Counted from the first letter of the stretch, positions 11,278-23,397 are shown. The stretch is DNA of 64,000 nucleotides from Riptortus pedestris (GCA_019009955.1 CM032230.1:124772501-124836500), one strand, 5' to 3'. Translations and numbers: made by a program. The notes: generated by a model not told the origin, from the letters alone.

Positions 11278-11767
11278 ATATATATATATATATATAGATA
11301 TATTTGTCTGTTATCGTTTTAGCGGTCGCAATTTTTGTTTTATCTTTACGAAACTTGATTTATAATCGTTTTATACAAAAAGACAGATCAAGTTCGTTAA
11401 CAGCTGAAATCAGACTAGGTGGAGGGGGGGGGGTTACAGGGGGAGAATTTCGAAAATACTTAATATCTCTGTTATTATGCGTCGGATGGAAAAATTGTAT
11501 AGCACCATAAATGTTGTTATGTGCAATTGTTCACTATCTTGATTATTAACTGAGATATTTGCATTTTTTAGTTTTCGGTCTCCAGTAAACCCCCACTCCT
11601 ACTCATCTCATATTAACAATATTCTATTATGTTATGAAGCATTTTATTTGAAGCTTAAATACCAAATATTGTTCTCATTGACAATTAAGTTATGAGATAA
11701 ATGAAAAAAAGGGGACACACTTGGGAAATCTACTTAGTTAACGCAGCACCTGCGTGACGGACTTTTA
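11278..11767 (-). mobile_element. HINE-like element, group B, lacking the 3' block
   Basis: Minus-strand copy: TA tract, then the core (GGTCGCAATTTTTG, GATCAAGTTCGTTAACAGCT, a G-run at 11423-11431), the group B half (CCCCCACTCCTACTCATCTC, CTTAAATACCAAATATTG) and the 5' end (GCAGCACCTGCGTGACGGAC). The 3' block beyond the microsatellite is missing. The (CA)n tract stands where it should begin. Confidence 0.82.
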
Positions 11768-12660
11768 TCAACTTCCCGATAGATTTTTGGAGCAATATAT
11801 ACCATTCTCCATCGATCCTACAAGTCATAAATTTCCAAGTCCTAGTTAAGATGCTTTTATAAAGGGAGAAACATGGAATGGAAATGTGTTTACTTTATCT
11901 GTATGATTGACTGTTTAATTTTTTAATTTATTTGAATTATTATATGTTACAAGAACTAAATGCTTGGTCTCACTATCACTCAAATAGTTCACACGCAAGC
12001 ACGCGCACACACGCACTCACACACACACAACTCATGTACACATGTATATATGCGAAGGAACGAACTATCACAGAGCCGGTCTGTGTCTCTAACGTCACGC
12101 AATAACTATTATAATTTATGTTAATATGTCTGCCTTTTTAATGATGCTTTGCACACTATAGTACATTCCAACGCTATTTATAGGCTGATATACTATTTGT
12201 AATTTCATTATTGAATTTAAAGTTGCCACTCTGAGTACATATGAGTGATAGGAAATAATAATGCTATCAATTGGTGCACGTGGAACTTCTCCAATTGCAA
12301 TTAACATATTTTCTTGAGATTTAACTTAACAGAAAATCTATCCAATGATTATCTCACCCTACAATGGTAACATTATTGAATATTATAAATGACCCAATAT
12401 ATACTCATGGAAATAATTAAGAAATACAAATAGCAAATCGCTGAAAAAGTATTAAAAAAAATTCATACTTCAAATAAAATTTTAAAAATTTAAATAAATA
12501 TTATTAAAATTAAATTAAAATGTACACATGTTCTGAATGGTATGCCCCAAAGAGCTTAAACTGAGTAAGATTGGCTGTTAGTTCTTTTCCAATAGTCCAT
12601 AGTTATTTCATTTGGGTAGCCACGGTTAAAACCTTTGCTCAAACTCAGTTGAAGGTAATA
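11768..12660. other. Gene-free stretch
   Basis: AT-rich with a short CA-rich tract at 11997-12030. No recognisable element apart from the foldback that follows. Confidence 0.4.
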
Positions 12661-12663
12661 GTT

Positions 12664-12792
12664 ATTTATTATACAAGTGACGAAAGTAGATCATTTTACA
12701 ACTCGAGTGAAACGTTTACCCACACGAGCGAAGCGAGTGTGGTAATTTCACGAGAGTTGTAAATTCTACTTTCGTCACGAGTGTAATATTAC
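12664..12792. repeat. Foldback (hairpin) element of about 129 bp
   Basis: The left arm AAGTGACGAAAGTAGAT…, ACAACTCGAGTGAAA and CCCACACGAGCG pairs with the right arm AGTGTGG, TTTCACGAGAGTTGT and TCTACTTTCGTCACGAG. The centre is GAGCGAAGCGAG. Arms of about 55-60 bases match with few differences. This resembles a short foldback MITE. No transposase or target duplication can be assigned. Confidence 0.75.
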
Positions 12793-13505
12793 ATTTTTTC
12801 TGTAATCGTGTAATACATGATCAGATTTAACCAGAATAAACAAGACAATACCAGAACAAAATTAGGATGTTGTGAAGATTATGGTATGTTGTTGGTAGGT
12901 TATAAGCATGGTTGTGAAAGGTTATAAGCATAGTAATAAAACAACTAGTGATGATTGTGAAGTAGTGCAGTTATAAACAAGTGAAGGTTATAAACAAGGA
13001 AGGTAATTATTATTATATTTAAATTTTAAAATATATTGATTTATTTCCACCAATAATTCATTCACATTTCAATTTATTTTGTTAAAATAAATTCTTACAA
13101 TGTTAAGAAACATTTAAAAGCATTTAATTTCCAACTTCAAATTATTTTTTAATTTATACTTATTACTAATTAAGAAGGCAATTCACTTTCTTCACTTGTG
13201 ATTACTTTCTTCACTCTATTGCAAAATGTTTCACTTTCTTCACTCATTTCAGTTTAGTAATGTTACCATTATTCAACGATTACAGACAAAAATATTTTTA
13301 ATTCTATTTTCGACAAAGGATAAATTCGCAGCCAGGGTAAGCTAGTGTCTTGACATTGTGGATTATTAGGAGTCTATAGTCTGACAGTGCCAGGATGACT
13401 AAGTACTTTGACTCTTTTAGAGCCAGTCTACCAGGAAAGCTGACCAACGTTGACCCAAATATTGTTTTCAAGATACAAATTCGTTGTGTGATGACATCAT
13501 CAATC

Positions 13506-13509
<4 letters not shown>
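12793..13509. other. Gene-free stretch with short GGTTATAA repeats
   Basis: AGGTTATAAGCAT occurs at about 12896 and 12918, and GGTTATAAACAAG at about 12987. The rest is AT-rich with nothing recognised. Confidence 0.4.

Positions 13510-13552
<43 letters not shown>
13510..13552. repeat. Poly(T) tract of 43 bases
   Basis: Could be the poly(A) tail of a minus-strand retroposon lying to its right. No convincing target duplication was found. Confidence 0.8.
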
Positions 13553-13553
<1 letters not shown>

Positions 13554-13817
13554 ATGTGCAATATAATGCATTCCATGAAGATGCAACATGTTTACACGGT
13601 TTTGAGTGCATGCGCTTCTTTTCAGAAAAATAGGATTACAGGTACTTCTAGATGTTTATCCCATTTTGTCACATGTACTTCAAATGTCAAATGAACTTAA
13701 GTAACAAAGTTCTACAAAATGAAGACAGCATCAATCACTACATGACAACATCGTTGAAAGTCCGCATTTTCTTATCTTACAGCACAGTTTTAAAAATAGA
13801 CCATGATACTTTTATTT

Positions 13818-14705
13818 GAAGATTTTCCTTTAGGGAAATAAGCTGTTGAGGTTGTGCTCATGAGGCGATTATTTTCGTCGACAAATATCCATCGATTCTA
13901 CCTAGGAGATGGCGAAAATGAGGCCCGTTCAAAATTATATATACACACACACACACACTTCGGGTGTCCAAGATAAACTGGATCAAATGCTTTTCACGGC
14001 TAAACTGATTATTCAATCAATAAACCCCCGAGGAAAAATTTGTAGGTCTCTCCTCTAATTGACCATACAACATTCTTTCGTGTGTGTGTGTGTGTGTGTG
14101 TGTGTGCACGCTTGTATGTGTGCATGTGAGAGTGATATAATGGAGGAAATCGATAATTCGAAATTTACTATATCGACAATTACTAGTTACTATGATTCGG
14201 ATCGAGAAATTCAGCAGAGACACCTTGCTGAAAATGTAATGTTTTCCATATTCTTTTTTTATATACACCCTTTTTCTTGAATATTAACCAATGTATTTAT
14301 ATTTTTTAGTTCTCAGCCCTCCTATTTCTCCTCATGTTGATTGGTATCTAACCTTAATTAAGCTTAGATACCAAATATTGTTTTCATAAGTCTTTTACTT
14401 CGAGAGGGAATAATTAAAACATCTCGGTTACTCTGACTCGGACCCTAAAGTTTTAGATAATCAATTTGTAGGAATTTTAATATTCAACAACTATAGTTTT
14501 ATGCATGTTCTCTCTGGCTCCAATATTAATGAAGTAATTTGATTTGAGACTTCAGTGCACATGCACATCAGCTCTTCCGATTTTCATTTTAATTAACCTT
14601 GTCACTAAACTTCTCATGACCAGCTTCCATTTCACTTCCTGTTTTCTTAGGCTTATTTGTATGCGGAAATCTCCCTTGTTTACGCAGCACCTGCCTCAAA
14701 AACCT
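13818..14705 (-). mobile_element. HINE-like element, group B, decayed and interrupted
   Basis: 3' block at 13818-13945 (TTTTCCTTTAGGGAAATAAG, ATCCATCGATTCTACC, GGCCCGTTCAAAAT), then TATATACACACACAC. An unrelated stretch of about 300 bp with a GT tract (14079-14106) follows. Group B half at 14270-14390 (TTGAATATTAACCAATG, CTTAGATACCAAATATTG). The 5' tip is at about 14660-14705 (GCGGAAATCTCCC, ACGCAGCACCTGCC). Confidence 0.6.
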
Positions 14706-14990
14706 TTTGAATTCAAGTTTGCTTGTTACTTCAGGCCTCTGAATAGTGGTGAGAGGCCTGAAGTAACGAACTTTAGTTTCACGGAACAACGGACAGCCGT
14801 AAAGTAAGTTCTTACCTACGTGAGAAATATTCCCGGATGAACGCCTTCGCCATGGGAAGCATTCCCCGAAGTACGGCGCTAAGATGGGTACTTGAGATTT
14901 ATAAACTTTAATCAGATTCTAATAGACCATGTGGGTTTTATTACTGCATTAGAAATGTCTGGGTAATAATATGTACATGGTGAAATATTG

Positions 14991-15210
14991 TTATTTATTA
15001 ACGTTCAGTTTTTGCTACTACAGCTAATTAGGACGGGTGATTTACAGTTTACCAACATTTTCTAACAAGGACTAACTAAGGATTTTATTTAATGAGTTCG
15101 TCACTAAATAAATTCATGTTTGCCCAGACGGAAATCGAACTTGCTTCTCTAGGATTACCAAGTGAGAATAAGGTCAACGCTTTTACTCATGTGGCTAACC
15201 CGAGCCCCCG
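14991..15210 (-). mobile_element. tRNA-derived SINE with target-site duplication
   Basis: Same family as the copy at 5141. The head on the minus strand reads GGGGGCTCGGGTTAGCCACA; the B-box-like region is decayed. The 3' end lies at TTATTTATTAACG. TGGTGAAATATTG (14978-14990) and TGGTGAAATAATTG (15211-15224) flank it as a duplication of 13-14 bp. Confidence 0.82.
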
Positions 15211-15458
15211 TGGTGAAATAATTGTCTTTATAAATTCACTTCACAATTTATATGGTATCTTCTCCACCGTATAAATTTTGAATGGAATACATTCTTACGT
15301 ATATCCAATCCTTCCATGCTTTAGTGTATCGCTTCTTGGAATAATTCTCAACTCGTTGAAACTCTCCTAGTCCTGGTCAGATTTCATCCATTAACGAATA
15401 TGTGTGGTCTTAATATGTGTCGACTAAAATCGTTAAAACTCTTGTATAGTATAAATAA

Positions 15459-16015
15459 AAAAGTCCGTCACGCGGGGGCAGCGTAAACTAAGCACATTTC
15501 CCACGTGAAGTTTTACAATAGAGAAATTTCACGAGAGCCGAGCCAGTGAAGGAAACGGCCGAACTAGCTTTTGGCGGGAAAGTAACTCTCGTCCGTTAGG
15601 CGCCACGATTTAATAAAAATGCAAATATCTCGGTTAATATTCAAGATAGAGAAAAAATGTATATGTCAATATTTATAGTAAATTTAATTTGCAATAAGAT
15701 TGGTTATGTACAATTGTTCGATCCGACGTATAGTAACGGAGATATTTCGAAAATCCTCCCCTCTAAACCCCCCTCCCACTAGTCCGATTTCAGCCGTTAA
15801 CGAACTTGATCTTTCTTTTTACATAAAACGACTAAATATCGAGTTTGGTAACGATTAAACAAAAATTGCGACCGCTAGAGCGGTAACAGACAAATGAACG
15901 GACCTCATTTTCGTCATCTACTAGGTAGGATCGTTGGACATTTGAAGAAAAATTTCGAAAAATCCGTCATGAGTACAACCTCAATAGCTGATTTCCCTTA
16001 AGGGAAATTTGCTAA
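15459..16015 (+). mobile_element. HINE-like element, group A, complete, almost without microsatellite
   Basis: A clean full-length copy: AAAAAAGTCCGTCACGC; GCAC/AGATTTCCCACGTG; GTTTTACAATAGAGAAATTT; the core with CGATCCGACGTATAGTAACG and CGATTTCAGCCGTTAACG; ATCGAGTTTGGTAACG. The expected TA tract is reduced to ACAAATGAACGG, so the core joins the 3' block directly. It ends at the full palindrome TTTCCCTTAAGGGAAA plus TTTGCTAA. It shows that the microsatellite is not needed for an intact element outline. Confidence 0.92.
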
Positions 16016-16119
16016 TAGGTATTTACGAGTCAAAAACGTAAAATTCTGATTAATGGTGCTGCTATCACACAACGTTTTTGCATTAGCCCAACATAACCCG
16101 ATGTTTAGTGTCTTAGGTA

Positions 16120-16732
16120 CTTAAGAGTGAAAATCGGATAACTAGAAGTGGGGATTTATGAAAACCCGAAAACTGAAGTTTTAGAAAATTAAAATTCCAA
16201 TAACATTTAATTATTTAAATGTTTCGATCTGATTCATAATAACCGATATATTTCGAATTTTCAATTATACTCTTCCCTAACGATCCAAGTCCGATTTTAC
16301 CTAATATAATCTTTAGTTTTCCACAAAACGGTTAAATGTCCTGCGTGGCGTTGGTTAAATAAAAATCGCGTAGTTTAGGTCGTAAATATGATGTCATAAT
16401 GGTAAAAGTACAATTAAGGAAGTACTGAGGATTGAATTATTAAAAATGAAAAATATCAGTTAATATTCGAAATACAATAAATAAATAATAGTATAGAACC
16501 ACATTTATGGGAAATTAAATCTGCAATAAGATTGATTTTCTTGATTGGTTATACAAATGTTGATTATTCTCATAATAACGGAGATTTTTTGAAATTGCTC
16601 TCTTTAAGTCCCCCCCCCCCTCATTGACCTTTACGATTTACATACAACTTATAAATATTGAATTTGCTGACGATGAAGCACGAATTGCGATCATCTTCAA
16701 TAGATGATTTACCTTTAAGGGAAATCTGCTAA
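16120..16732 (+). mobile_element. HINE-like elements, two decayed copies in a row
   Basis: First 16120-16380 (AGAAGTGGGGATTTATGAAA, CGATCTGATTCATAATAACC, ACAAAACGGTTAAATGTC). Then 16435-16732 (ATATCAGTTAATATTCG, GCAATAAGATTGAT, TAATAACGGAGATTTTTTGA, C-run), with the end CTTTAAGGGAAATCTGCTAA. Strong divergence indicates old insertions. Confidence 0.65.
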
Positions 16733-17475
16733 TTTAACGATAATGTGCAAATTAGCCTTGGAATTCATGACCACCTCATCTGCCCTTTCTTGAGTTACGA
16801 AATCCCGATTTGTAACATTCCAAATTTTACGAAAGTGAAAGTTGCTCGATATATCTAAAATTAGAACTCTTCCACTGGTTCAGTAATGCGTTTCGACTAT
16901 CTCTATCCTGTTATCTGAAATATTTAAAGGTGTTTGTATTTCACAGAATTAAATTGTCTTTAAACACTGTTTATAGACTCATCAACCCGTTGAGAATGGA
17001 ATTCGCTGATTAATCAAAGGAAGGAAAATATTCTACTTTAAGATGTCGTAGCTCATATTGAAGGACTCTTGAGAAGAAGATTAAAACAAAATCACTTAAA
17101 ATACCCAAGACATTCTGTCAATACGTTTTATGGATTTTTAATCTGTTGTATAATTCAATTCCTAAGATCGGTATAATCTTCAGCCTCTTTATAGATGAGA
17201 ATAATTGTATTTATGAAAATGAGATTAAAGTACATTATTAGTTAATTTTGTAGAGTAAGATTTAGATAACTTCAAAAATTTTCATTGATGACTAATTTTA
17301 AAATAATTTGAGTGTGTTTGACAACGAAAAACTTCGTCATTCAGGGGCATGTTACGCGTATTTCTTTCTTGTTGATGGCATCGCAGGATTGTTTACACAG
17401 AAATTTAAACGGGTTTTATAATGCTTATTTTTATAGTTTCATTAAGTAAAAATAGCTTGTGAAGAAAAGTAGGGG
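16733..17475. other. Gene-free stretch
   Basis: AT-rich with no frame or repeat family recognised. Confidence 0.4.
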
Positions 17476-17714
17476 TTCACTAAAATCTGAAAAAAAAAAA
17501 CAAAAAAAAAACATAAAGTAGTGAAAAGGTGTACAACAACTATTTGGATTTTTTAACCTTCAGTAAACCTTCACTCCTTCTCATATCATATTAACATTAA
17601 GCTGTTATATCATGAACCACTCTATTCTAAGCTTAAGTACAAAATATGGTTTTAAGGGATCTTTATTATGCGAGATACATGCGAATTCCTTGTGATGCCG
17701 TCATCAATTAAAAA

Positions 17715-18178
17715 AAAAGTCCGTCACGCAGGGGCTGCGTAAACTAAGCAGATTTCCCACGTGAAGTTTTACAGTAGGGAAATCTGCCCAATAACATCTG
17801 TAGTAGCAAGGGATCTCTAAACTTATTCACGAGGGACGAACAGTTACAGAAACGGCCGCCAAAGCTCTCAGCGGAACGTCCCGAACTTAGCCGACTCCTG
17901 CCGACCACACACAGAATACAAATTCAAATATCTCGGTTTAATATTCAAGATAAAGAATAAATGTATATAACAATATATATACTAAATTTAATTTGCAATA
18001 ATATTGATTCTGTACAACTTTTCGATCAGGCGCATAATAACGGAAATATTTTTAATTTTCAAAAATCCCCCCTCTAAACCCCCCCCCCCTCCCACTGGTC
18101 TGATTAAAACGATTTAATTCCGAGTTTGGTAACGATCAAATAAAAATTGCGACCGCTAGAGCGTTTAACAGACAAATA

Positions 18179-18228
<50 letters not shown>

Positions 18229-18613
18229 TTATGAGGATTTCGGCTATCTGCTCCAGCGGTTGGAATTTTAGTTTTGCAAATTTTCAATGGAAATGCGTCC
18301 ATCTTCGTCAGGCATTAATTTGAATTGAATTGCTACTTCTATTGATCATATGTTTTTTGGAGTTTTATTTCATTTCAGTATGGCTTTTCCACGTTTCTGG
18401 AAACGTTCTTCAGAAACGTGGAAAGCCATACTGAAATGAAATAAAACTCCAAAAACATATGATCAATAGAAGTAGCAATTCAATTCAAATTAATGCCTGA
18501 CGAAGATGGACGCATTTCCATTGAAAATTTGCAAAACTAAAATTCCAACCGCTGGAGCAGATAGCCGAAATCCTCATAATGACGATACTTCCCAGCGATG
18601 CAGCCTCAAAATA

Positions 18614-18657
<44 letters not shown>

Positions 18658-18792
18658 TATATATATAATTTCGAACGGACCTCATTTTCGTCATCTCCTG
18701 GGTAGGATCGATGGACATTTGAAGACATTTTTTGAAACTCGCGTCATGAGTACGACCTCAATAGCTGATTTCCCTTAAGGGAAATCTGCTAA
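17715..18792 (+). mobile_element. HINE-like element, group A, carrying a palindromic insertion
   Basis: Complete 5' block (GTCCGTCACGCAGGGGCTGC), a longer 5' half (AATAACATCTGTAGTAGCAA), the core, and a TA tract broken into two pieces (18178-18226 and 18617-18667) by a 355-bp palindrome plus about 35 bp. The 3' block is intact and ends AGGGAAATCTGCTAA at 18792. Confidence 0.88.
18227..18581. repeat. 355-bp near-perfect palindrome inside a HINE microsatellite
   Basis: Left arm 18227-18399 starts CATTATGAGGATTTCGGC. Right arm 18411-18581 ends GCCGAAATCCTCATAATG. The arms differ by only a few bases or indels (for example CTTTTCC against GGAAAG). The loop is 11 bases (18400-18410). A further ~35 bp (ACGATACTTCCCAGCGATGC…) follow the right arm only. 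The arm sequence contains GCCTGACGAAGATGGACGC. Confidence 0.92.
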
Positions 18793-19159
18793 TTGTAATT
18801 ATCACGTTCTTATCACAAAGTGTTCAATTTGATCTGTAACATACTTGATGTTTAACGGCTTTAGGCAATACTAAAGAAGATATTGTTTGTGCTAGAAATC
18901 GGACCTGGACTATATAGCGAGGGGTTTAGAGGTGGAATTTCGGAAATTCAAAATTTCTCCGTTGTTATGCGTTGGATTGAAAAATTATTTAAAAGCACTC
19001 TTGATTAACTATTGATGGTATACAATTGCTGTTCTAAGCTTATTTTCTTCTGTGTCAGTCTTCGTTAAATCTCCTTTTCTAAACGTCGGTTTAATACTTA
19101 GAAATAGAGAATATACGGTGAGGTGAGGGTCGAAAATTTCAAATACCTCCCTTAATAAC

Positions 19160-19807
19160 ATTAGAACAAAAAAAAAATTATAAAACCAATCTTCTTGCAA
19201 ATTTTTATATAAATGTTGTAGCATACAAGTTTTCTCCGTCACTTACACAAACCAATACATTTGAATTTCTAGCCTTTAGTAAAACACAAGTTTCAGTCAT
19301 CGTGGGATGACGTCATCAATTAAAAAGTCCGTCACGCTGGGGCTGCGTAAACTAAGCAGATTTCCCTCGTGAAGTTTTACAATAGAGAAATCTGCCTAAT
19401 AACAACTGCAGTAGTAAGAAAACTCTAAACCTATTCACGAGGACCGAATAGTTACGAAAACGGCCGCCAGAGCTCACGGCGGAAAGTCCGAACATAGACT
19501 GCTGCCGAGCACACGCAGAATACAAATGCAAATATCTCAGTTAATATTCAAGATACAGAATAAATGTATAGAACAATATTTATAGTAACTTTAATTTGCA
19601 ATAAGATTGATTCTGTAATCTTTTTCGATCCGACGTATAGTAACGGAGATATTTCGAATTTTCGAAAATCCTCCCCTCTAAACCCCCCCCCTCCTACTGG
19701 TCCGATTTCAGCCGTTAACGAACTTGATCTTTCTTTTTACATAAAACAACTAAATATCGAGTTTGGTAATGATAAAACAAAAATTGCGACCTCTAGAGCG
19801 GTAACAG

Positions 19808-19869
<62 letters not shown>

Positions 19870-20350
19870 TTTTGAACGGACCTCTTTTTCGTCATCTACT
19901 AGGTAGGATCGATGGACATTTGAAGAAAATTCCGTCATGAGTACAACCTCAATAGCTGATTTCCCTTAGGGGAAATCTGCTAAAATCTAACGTTCTTCGC
20001 TTTAATATGTTAATTTGATCTAAACCATACTCTAAATTTAACCATTTTATTCAACAATAAATACCATATTCGTTATTGGATGAAGTCGGAGCAAATATGG
20101 GAAGGGGGTTAGAAGGGGATTTGAATATTCAAAATATCTCCGTTATTTTGAGTTGAATTGAAAAATGCTATAGAACCAATCTTGCTTTAAATTTAATTTA
20201 CTACAAATCTTGATTAATACACTTTTACGATGATTTTAATACACGATTTTAAACGAGATATTTACAATGTTTTTGTTTTTAGGCTTCATTTATAATCTTC
20301 TGAGTTTTACGTTAAGTAACTGAACTGTTTAGATACATCTTATTTTTGGC
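19160..20350 (-). mobile_element. HINE-like element, group C, split by a nested copy
   Basis: Host pieces at about 19160-19322 (ending GGATGACGTCATCAATT) and 19984-20350 (GTTAATTTGATCTAAACC, TTCGTTATTGGATGAAG, AAAATATCTCCGTTATTTTG). A clean group A copy lies between them. The break point matches that of the preceding host at 17714. Confidence 0.6.
19323..19983 (+). mobile_element. HINE-like element, group A, complete
   Basis: AAAAAGTCCGTCACGCTGGG start; AATAACAACTGCAGTAGTAA 5' half; core with CGATCCGACGTATAGTAACG; (TA)n of about 27 units at 19813-19866; 3' block ending CCCTTAGGGGAAATCTGCTAA at 19983. A 103-codon frame over the core is shared with sister copies but looks fortuitous. Confidence 0.92.
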
Positions 20351-20639
20351 GTAGATTGCAATTTATCTTTGCATAGGATTCTTACTGCGGGAAAAAAACA
20401 GAATAGATGGAGAGATGAGATGACCAGTGTCATTCCAGCAGCTTAGTTTACATAGCTGCGATATTTAAAGCTAAACACGGATTTCCATTGTGGGTGGGGC
20501 CGGTCCGTTATCGTCCTCCATAGAGGACCTTATTTTACTGATATGTCTGCAGCTTTCCAAGCTCATAAAAAATTGTGCTACCGCAAAAAGTTACTTGTAC
20601 AGAAATTCCACCCTCCGACAGGTATAACCTGACTCTTTC

Positions 20640-20950
20640 GAACGCAGCCGAAATCAATCAGAGTTCTTTGTGGCCCATCAGACTAAAAGGTTAGATAAAG
20701 AGGCAGGACTCTTGGGACAGAAATAGTCTTATTTGCATCGGAATGGAGAGCCGAGACAGACGAAGAAAAGCTCCCGGGCGACTAGAAACCAGGTCTCGAA
20801 GAGCCGGTGCAACTCCCGAATATCTGGGCCAGCGAAAGGGCTCCCTCTCTCCCCCAGTCAGTTATTTAGCACGGTGATTATTTATGAGGCGCCACTTCGG
20901 CCATCAGTTCCTACCTCGCTGGAAACAGTATTTGGCAAGACAAACTAGTT
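20640..20950. promoter_or_regulatory. Non-repetitive GC-richer block, candidate regulatory DNA
   Basis: No repeat signature. It contains CTTATTTGCATCGG (octamer ATTTGCAT), GGTGATTATTTATGAGGC (Hox/Cdx-like), TCTTTGTGGCCC and a CT/C-rich run. A 71-codon plus frame (20733-20948) has no recognisable domain and no good splice borders. Confidence 0.3.
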
Positions 20951-21008
20951 TTGGCGGTACGTCCTAGTAGATTCGTTAATGTGGACTAGTTGGGCAATGG
21001 GAAATTTA

Positions 21009-22036
21009 AAAGTCCGTCAAGCAGAGGCTGTGTAAACTAAGCAAATTTTCCTCGTGCAAGCATTCTCTATTTCTAAAGGTTTTACCAGTCAGTTTGGTGC
21101 ATTTATCTCCGAGTCGTGAGACTCGGGCAACGTTGTGTCATCAGGGATCCTGGTTTGTAGCAATGATGCAGAAACGTTTGGGTTAACTAGGATCATAGCT
21201 GTATCTGTGGCACAACGGCTACATTTTGCAACACAGACTTGAGCAGAAGGCAACTGGAAACCACTGTCCGAATTTACTCCCTTTTTAGAGCCTTGGAAGT
21301 TCCGAAACTTTATCGACCATGAGATTCGGATAGCAAGGACCAGGCAAGAGGAGTTGCGAGGCTTCTCCGGTCGTAATCATGCGAATACCTCCCAGTGAAA
21401 TCAACATCTCCAAATAACTTAGATTTTCAATAATGCTGAACCGATTTCACCAGGAAACTATTACGAACGTTAGAGTTAAATGAAACGTTTAAATCTTGAG
21501 TGTGGTATAGACCAAATAAGCACGTTCAAGCCAAGAGTGAAGAAAATGTAGCTTGATGAAGCCCCCATGCTACGTATTTCCATGTATCTCACTCAGGAGA
21601 AATTCATTGAAAACAATATTTGGCGTTTAAGCTTATTGTTTATATGGCATCAATAGAAGTGGGCGTTTGACTGAATGCTCGAAACTAAAAAATCATAATA
21701 ACTCTATTAATAATCGAGATAGTGGAAAAACATATATATCAACATACACATACACATATATTTATCGGACACACAAGTTGCCGTTTCTATACAAGTTTTC
21801 GATCCGAGGACATATTTGGAATCTTCGAAATTCCCCTTCTAACTTCTAATCTTTGTTTTTACATAAATCTTTTTAATATTGAGTTTGATAACGATCAAAC
21901 AACAATTGCGACGTATATAGGACAGGAGTTTTCGTCATCTCCTGCGTAGGACCAATAGACATTTGAGGATATTTATGGAAAATAGCTTCGCGAGTACAAC
22001 TTCAGTAGGATATTTTCCTTGAGGCATATCTGCTGA
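21009..22036 (+). mobile_element. HINE-like element, group B, with a ~500-bp foreign interior
   Basis: 5' tip at 21009-21060 (AGTCCGTCAAGCAGAGGCTG, AAGCAAATTTTCC). B half, core and 3' block at 21600-22036 (CCGTTTCTATACAAGTTTTC, CTCCTGCGTAGGACC, ending GGCATATCTGCTGAAAT). In between, 21060-21560 is GC-richer and unrelated (AAGGCAACTGGAAACCACTG); its class is unknown. The order fits an old copy with an insertion. Confidence 0.55.
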
Positions 22037-22503
22037 AATAAATAACAATAATTAACATATTGTTCTGAGCTGTCGTGCTACTTGCGAGGCGACCCCACTC
22101 TGGGAACTATGGCAGTGGATCTTGTTCAGATCCCAGCATCCCCTTCCACGCTTTCTTACTTCATAAAAAGTCTCCCACACTCTCTAACTTTGGCACAATA
22201 ACAGTTTCTTCAGCCTGGAAAATGTGATGCACATAAGGTGCCAGTAATGGCTGCCACTCAAAATACAGACTGGATGGAAAAGATTCCCAGTTATTGGTGG
22301 TTTTCACGTCGCTTTGATCACTTTCTACGTAAATATCTTTCTAAGAATAAGAGTCTCGCTTGAGGTGACTAAATATCTCTATGCTCTTTATTGCCAGCCG
22401 AATATATATAAAATATGTGATGTAGGTGTTTTTATAATTTAAATTGAGGGAATAGTTATAACACTAGCCATAAAATTATAGATTATGGTTTTGAACGTTA
22501 TGC
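22037..22503. other. Gene-free stretch
   Basis: A short GC-richer piece at 22075-22270 (TTGCGAGGCGACCCCACTCT) is not recognised. No frame of interest. Confidence 0.35.
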
Positions 22504-22708
22504 TTTTTTATTCCTGGGGCTCAGTTTGCCATGCGAGTTAAAGCGTTGACCTTTACCCCACATGGTAAACCTAGAGTGGCGAGTTCGATTCTTGCCTGGG
22601 CAAAAGAAATTATTTAGTGAAATTCATTAAATAACCTCCTAAAATCCCACCCTGGCTAGAAAATGGTGGTAATCTGTAGATAACCCGTCCCGATTAGCCT
22701 AAGTTGCA

Positions 22709-23397
<689 letters not shown>

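Larger units (their letters stand above)
17540..19020 (-). mobile_element. HINE-like element, group B/C, split by a nested copy
   Basis: Host pieces at 17540-17714 (TTCAGTAAACCTTCACTCCT, ATATTAACATTAAGCTG, ending GATGCCGTCATCAATTA) and 18793-19020 (GTGTTCAATTTGATCTG, GAAATCGGACCTGG, CTCCGTTGTTATGCGTTGG). They are separated by the group A copy 17715-18792. Confidence 0.65.

Noticed and set aside
13510..13760. Minus-strand retroposon right of the poly(T) tract
   Set aside because: The only duplication candidate (CATCAATCA) is short and imperfect, and no 5' boundary is visible.
19564..19875. 103-codon frame ending in a Tyr-Ile repeat
   Set aside because: It is the HINE core read into its (TA)n tract. 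The same frame recurs only in near-identical copies and is broken elsewhere.
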